This document shows, one piece after another, positions 60,220-64,000 of a stretch of 64,000 bases of DNA (positions are counted from its first letter, which is position 1; each line of letters starts with the position of its first letter). Source of the DNA: Liolophura sinensis (lineage: Eukaryota; Mollusca; Polyplacophora; Chitonida; Chitonidae); NCBI RefSeq assembly GCF_032854445.1, contig NC_088299.1:12643608-12707607 (forward strand), in the 5' to 3' direction. The position numbers and the translations under genes are program-made. A model generated the notes under the pieces. It was not told the origin of the DNA, did not search any database, and saw only the letters and a list, made by a program, of their open reading frames with translations.

Positions 60220-60605
60220 CTGGTTACGTGTGACCATTTGTCAGCTTTCACACTATCGTCGCTGCTCTGGTTTTACTCTCTATGCTGTACGTCTATCACA
60301 CTGTCCTTGCTGCTCTGGTTTTATTCACTATGCTGTACGTTTATCACACTGTCGTCGCTGCTCTGGTTTTACTCTTTATGCTGTACGTTTATCACACTGT
60401 CGTCGCTGCTCCGGATTTACTCTCTATGCTGTACGTTTATCACACTGTCGTCGCTGCTCAAGTTTTACTCTCTATGTTGTACGTTTATCACACTGTCGTT
60501 GCTGTTCTGGTTTTACTCTCAATGCTGTATGTCTATTACACTGTCGTCGCTGCTATGGTTTTACTCTCTATGCAGTACGTCCTTAATTATGTTTATCACA
60601 TGGCA
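60220..60605 (+). repeat. Family C repeat with core amplified as a 48-bp array
   Basis: The 5' motif GGTTACGTGTGACCATTTGT CAGC leads into about seven copies of a unit near 48 bp: GTCGTCGCTGCTCTGGTTTT, ACTCTCTATGCTGTACG and TTTATCACACT. All three plus frames are open; 48 bp equals 16 codons, so each frame yields a hydrophobic 16-residue repeat such as LLWFYSLCCTFITLSS. Unexpanded copies of the same unit are at 21078-21168 and 43636-43745, so amplification happened at this locus. I do not treat the frames as genes. Confidence 0.9.
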
Positions 60606-60821
60606 GATGTAAATTTTATGTATGTATGCTGGTGGAATACATGGGACCTCGAATGAACTTCATATAAGACCACGTGAACTGCTATATACGCTCTATGAAC
60701 TGCTACATGTAATTACCATCATGTCCCTAACACCTTTGCAGGTTAGGGACTTTCTGTGGTTTCATACCGATCAGATGTACATCTGCATGAGTTGCATTTT
60801 ACGTAGTACTTAACATTTTTT

Positions 60822-61095
60822 TAGTTTTATGAAGACGAGGAGATCATTGTGTATGTGTGTACACATAATATGTCGTCTTGAAGCAGGATGAGTATTGTGC
60901 CGAAGAAATCAGAAATGACACCTCTCCTAGTCACATTATACTGATGCCCGATCAGCCATTCCAGGTTCCCTGTTCTATCCTCTCAGTGCAAGCGAAGTGC
61001 CATTTCTAAAGTGTTTGTATATGACTCTACCCGTGTTTGATCCCGAGTGTGTCCACTTTGAAGCGGAGGTTATAGGATTGAACCACCATCTGGAA
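60822..61095 (-). mobile_element. SINE family B, near full-length copy
   Basis: The plus strand, tail to head, reads TTATGAAGACGAGGAGATCA, ACACCTCTCCTAGTCACATT, GATGCCCGATCAGCCATTC, CTATCCTCTCAGTGCAAGCG, TGTTTGATCCCGAGTGTGTC (inverted B box) and GAAGCGGAGGTTATAGGATT (inverted head). It parallels 55588-55865 with more divergence. Confidence 0.75.
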
Positions 61096-61769
61096 TATGT
61101 TATAGTTGCTGACCACAAACCGATCACCCAAAAGAGAACGACTGAGTACAATCTTATATACGGTAACGTAAATCTTTACGTAATTGACAAATCTGTAATC
61201 GTTTAGCTAAATTGCTAAATAATTATTAAAATGTCAGCCCAAATATGAAGTCCAAATATGTAAATATGCAGCATGGTATACTTACGCTGGTGGTATACAA
61301 ACCATGGAAGCTAAAGTTATTTTACATCTCACCCTTCAGGGCAACTTTCAGTGCAGCTGTCCTTGACTATATATTATTCCATAACTCATTTTCCATGAAT
61401 TCTTTTAAAGGCAGCGTTTTAAGGCGATTCGGAGGTTCAAGGTTTACTACACGTATACTTATGCAATCTGAGTGCAGCTGGGCTTTGTTTCTTCACAAAT
61501 AAATTGAAATTGACTTAAGGCACTAAATATAAAAGTGGAAATGTAGCTCATATACTCAGTGATTTATTAACATATATAGCTTTTTGGATTTCTGTTCTAT
61601 ATACGGAACTAGTAAACACTAAGGAATGATTTATGAGATTGGTTAGCTGTGTTTCCTGCGTTTGACAGGCCACACGCGGAGAGCCTGGACATGAAAAAAA
61701 CATTCTATAGAGTGGCAGACAAGTAAATTCGAGACGAGACATAAAGTTCAGCTATGTTGTCTTATATGT

Positions 61770-61830
61770 TTAATTATGTTATTTCGCCGGTTACGCGTGA
61801 CCTTGTATGATACTGTTGTCTGCTTCAGTT
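61770..61830 (+). repeat. Dispersed repeat family C, short fragment
   Basis: CGCCGGTTACGCGTGACCTT is followed by ACTGTTGTCTGCTTCAG, resembling the family-C 5' half. It ends where a family-A fragment begins. Confidence 0.5.
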
Positions 61831-61845
61831 GGTTAATGCACTGTT

Positions 61846-61916
61846 CCCACCATAATGCTGACAGCCGTCGTATAAGTGAAATATTTTCGAGTACGGCCTA
61901 AAGAACCAATTAAATA
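61846..61916 (+). mobile_element. SINE family A, 3' end only
   Basis: TCCCACCATAATGCTGACAG, GTCGTATAAGTGAAATATTT, TCGAGTACGGCC and AACCAATTAAATAAATAAAT match the last part of family A. Confidence 0.85.
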
Positions 61917-61940
61917 AATAAATGAAATAAAGGCAGTGTT

Positions 61941-62060
61941 CTTGCCCTGGCGGATTGGTGCATGGGCAATGATGTCCCAAGTTCGAATCCAGTTCTCACT
62001 GGTTCGTTTGCGTGTTTGAATCGGGAGCTTTGTCAGGTACATGGTGAAGAGCGGTTGTGT
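61941..62060 (+). repeat. tRNA-like pol III sequence, possible third SINE type
   Basis: A good B box, AGTTCGAATCC, lies at 61980-61990, with a weak A-box-like GGATTGGTGCATGGG upstream. It is followed by CAGTTCTCACTGGTTCG. No second copy was found in this window. Confidence 0.35.
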
Positions 62061-62772
62061 ATGTGGAACATGATTTTATCGCAAAGCAATGTTTGCTCAT
62101 GGCTATAGCGGCTCATCTGTTGCTGGGAGTAAAATTGCCTGAGGAGATCTAGTTGTCTCAGATGTTTAGAACACTGGCTCCCTCTGGCTGTATGCCACGC
62201 CTTTGACCAGAGCGATCGATTGTTTGAATCCAGCTCTTGTTCTGTCGCCTGTGGGGTGAGACAGAGACTAAAATGAAGTAATATCAGTTGAAAGATCAGA
62301 ACTGCCCAGGAAAACAGTTCGAATCTTTCCAACCGAATAAAATGGTAAGTTGTGATTCTACGGTGGTCAGTGAAGACTCCGAGGGTATCAGACCCCATCG
62401 ACCAATGCACTTATAGATCTATATGTATATCGGTTTTGATTGACGGAATCTAACAGTCTCTGTGTGTTAAGTGGCATAAGCCTGATGTGATATCACTGGT
62501 CCCAACATGGTCAGAAAAGGTTAGCGTAGAACCCAAAGTTTGAAGTGTGTATTACTAAATTGGGGCAATTCTGAAAATAAATCGAACTATTTTTAGGCAC
62601 AGTATTTAATGATCTTTCATCTGACATATTTCACGTTAGTGTTTAAGCCCCTTTAAGTCATCACATATCATTTGAAATTGTCATAGAGTTGACGACCGTG
62701 TATGTTAAGGAGCAAGCATGAAATTTATTCGCAGCGTAGCTCAAGTACTATAAATACTAAAAAAACATAATG

Positions 62773-62993
62773 TGTTAATTTTAACAGAAACCCTTTTGTC
62801 TCAGTGATGTTAGAATGTATTCTGTTATTATAACAGAACCATGTGTCATCTTCAACATAATATTCTGTTAGTTTAATACCATGTTTACATTAATTTAATA
62901 GAGAAAGTGTGTTATTTTTAACAGAATAATATGACAAAATAGCAGAGTACATTCTGGCATCACTCGGACAACAGATTTTCTGTTAAATTTAAC
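62773..62993 (+). mobile_element. MITE-like non-autonomous DNA transposon, copy 2
   Basis: It shares with 1160-1373 the left end TGTTAATTTTAACAGAAA, CCTTTTGTCTCAGTGATG, TAGAATGTATTCTGTTATTA TAACA and the right end ACAACAGATTTTCTGTTAAA TTTAAC, in the same orientation and with similar length (about 220 bp). It has no coding capacity. Confidence 0.85.
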
Positions 62994-63019
62994 TGATTTT
63001 ATATTTATTTACAATCAAC

Positions 63020-63394
63020 TCATTTAAATACATTTCGAAATGTATACATTCGTACAACCGTCTTTGCTCCTATCACCCAGGTCAATGCGTTATACGAAGC
63101 TTTTTCGAGCAAGTTAGCAAACAGCAGTTTCAAAACGTCAGACAAATTACTGAACATTTGACTGACGGTGTCTTTTATCTCAATTATCTTAATTAAGTGT
63201 TTTGTCTGAGCCACCCTGGGGGCGTGGAGGGACGGAGGGGCACACTCCATCCTGACTGTTTCCATATGACCCGCCAAACACAACCCCGAGGTATCGTTTA
63301 CAACCCACTGCGGTTTGGAAACTCCTCCGACTGAAGCCAATGTCGGCTCATCGGATTTATACATCGAATCAGGTTGTATCTGATCTCTAGCCAC
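63020..63394 (-). CDS. Open reading frame, unknown protein (speculative)
   Basis: A 125-codon minus-strand frame with mixed, protein-like composition (contains DEPTLASVGGVSKPQW and LLEKASYNALTWVIGAK). It opens without a clear ATG (the frame continues upstream by about 13 codons to a stop) and has no recognised domain. It could be a terminal exon or a chance frame; it lies right beside the MITE. Confidence 0.2.
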   Translation of the reverse strand: MARDQIQPDSMYKSDEPTLASVGGVSKPQWVVNDTSGLCLAGHMETVRMECAPPSLHAPRVAQTKHLIKIIEIKDTVSQMFSNLSDVLKLLFANLLEKASYNALTWVIGAKTVVRMYTFRNVFK

Positions 63395-64000
63395 TTGAAA
63401 CTTCCCCTCTGCTTGTCCCCTGTCATGATTAATTTACCGTTATTAATAAACAAGACCGGCGTGGGAGGATATATTCAGTGTCTAATCGGAACCAGACTTA
63501 GACTTCATGAAGGGATAAGAGGGAAGTACGAATGCTGTTTGCCATTAAAGTTTCCGAAAAAGCTAAAAATACTTCCTCGCCGGTCGCCGGAAGCTCCCAC
63601 TGACTTCTAATCTTAAACTAAGTCATTTTTCTCACACCAGATTTAGTATTAGACCTACATAAAGCGGACCAAAAAAAAAATCTATCGACAGCCTAACAGC
63701 CAACGGTTCGTCAATTGCTAGCTATTATAAATAAAGGCACCATCTCGTACAGTTGACACTATATATACATGTAGATAGATATACTGTCCTACAGCACATC
63801 AGTAAAGTAATCCGCAAAATTCTTCAGATAATGCACATCAGTCCAATATATATATGTATGGCGAGTTTTGCATATTTGAAATAGCGGAGCTAATACTTGT
63901 ATATACATGATGAGAAATAGTTAATGTCGGCACATCACTACATATGTATGTTTACATTGTCGTTGGTGCAAGCCAACTTCGTGGGGTTAAAATGACTAAT
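63395..64000. other. Non-coding stretch to the window end
   Basis: AT-rich, with short TA runs near 63775 and 63850. No supported gene. Confidence 0.5.

Noticed and set aside
60184-60656. Three overlapping hydrophobic repeat frames of 118-142 codons
   Set aside because: Produced by the 48-bp array derived from a dispersed repeat; identical units elsewhere are non-coding.
1-64000. CRISPR arrays, bacterial operons or prophage
   Set aside because: The tandem arrays have no unique spacers, and splice signals, SINEs and microsatellites show an animal genome.

Overview
This is animal nuclear DNA: AT-rich, gene-poor and full of repeats. The repeat content (two tRNA-derived SINE families, a DIRS/Ngaro-type tyrosine-recombinase retroelement, many minisatellites) and the one clear gene, a pedal-peptide/orcokinin-type neuropeptide precursor, point to a lophotrochozoan, most likely a mollusc. 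Species and chromosome cannot be read from the sequence.

Layout. 1-290 is the end of a 29-bp tandem array. A small MITE with terminal inverted repeats lies at 1160-1373, and a second copy in the same orientation lies at 62773-62993. A repeat present once at 1.7-1.96 kb recurs at 2.68-3.29 kb, where its core is tandemly amplified. From 3.3 to 6.5 kb, on the minus strand, there is a decayed DIRS/Ngaro-like element with recognisable reverse transcriptase, RNase H, tyrosine recombinase and SGNH-hydrolase parts. It is followed by a tail-to-tail pair of SINEs (6.54-7.09 kb), then a 23-bp minisatellite of about 40 copies (7.58-8.48 kb) bordered by two SINE fragments. From 9 to 25 kb there is little beyond scattered repeats and two unproven candidate exons.

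The main gene is on the minus strand between about 35.9 and 25.96 kb. A TATA box (35948-35958) precedes a 28-codon signal-peptide exon (35625-35708). A roughly 9.2-kb intron follows, ending at a terminal exon (25956-26459). The joins agree in phase (0/0). The predicted prohormone has 195 residues and three FDSI-type peptides plus spacer peptides separated by KR/KRK/KRR cleavage sites. The intron holds a (TA)n tract, an (ATT)n tract and a pair of inverted repeats 1.5 kb apart.

From 36 to 64 kb I find no supported protein-coding gene. The region holds a 45-bp minisatellite broken by a SINE (37.68-38.11 kb), short arrays rich in TGACG/CGTCA and GATATC motifs, microsatellites, a 29-bp minisatellite also broken by a SINE (57.34-58.46 kb), and a 48-bp array built from the core of a dispersed repeat (60.24-60.60 kb). 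Most long open frames in the window come from tandem arrays whose unit lacks stop codons in several frames; they are not evidence of genes.
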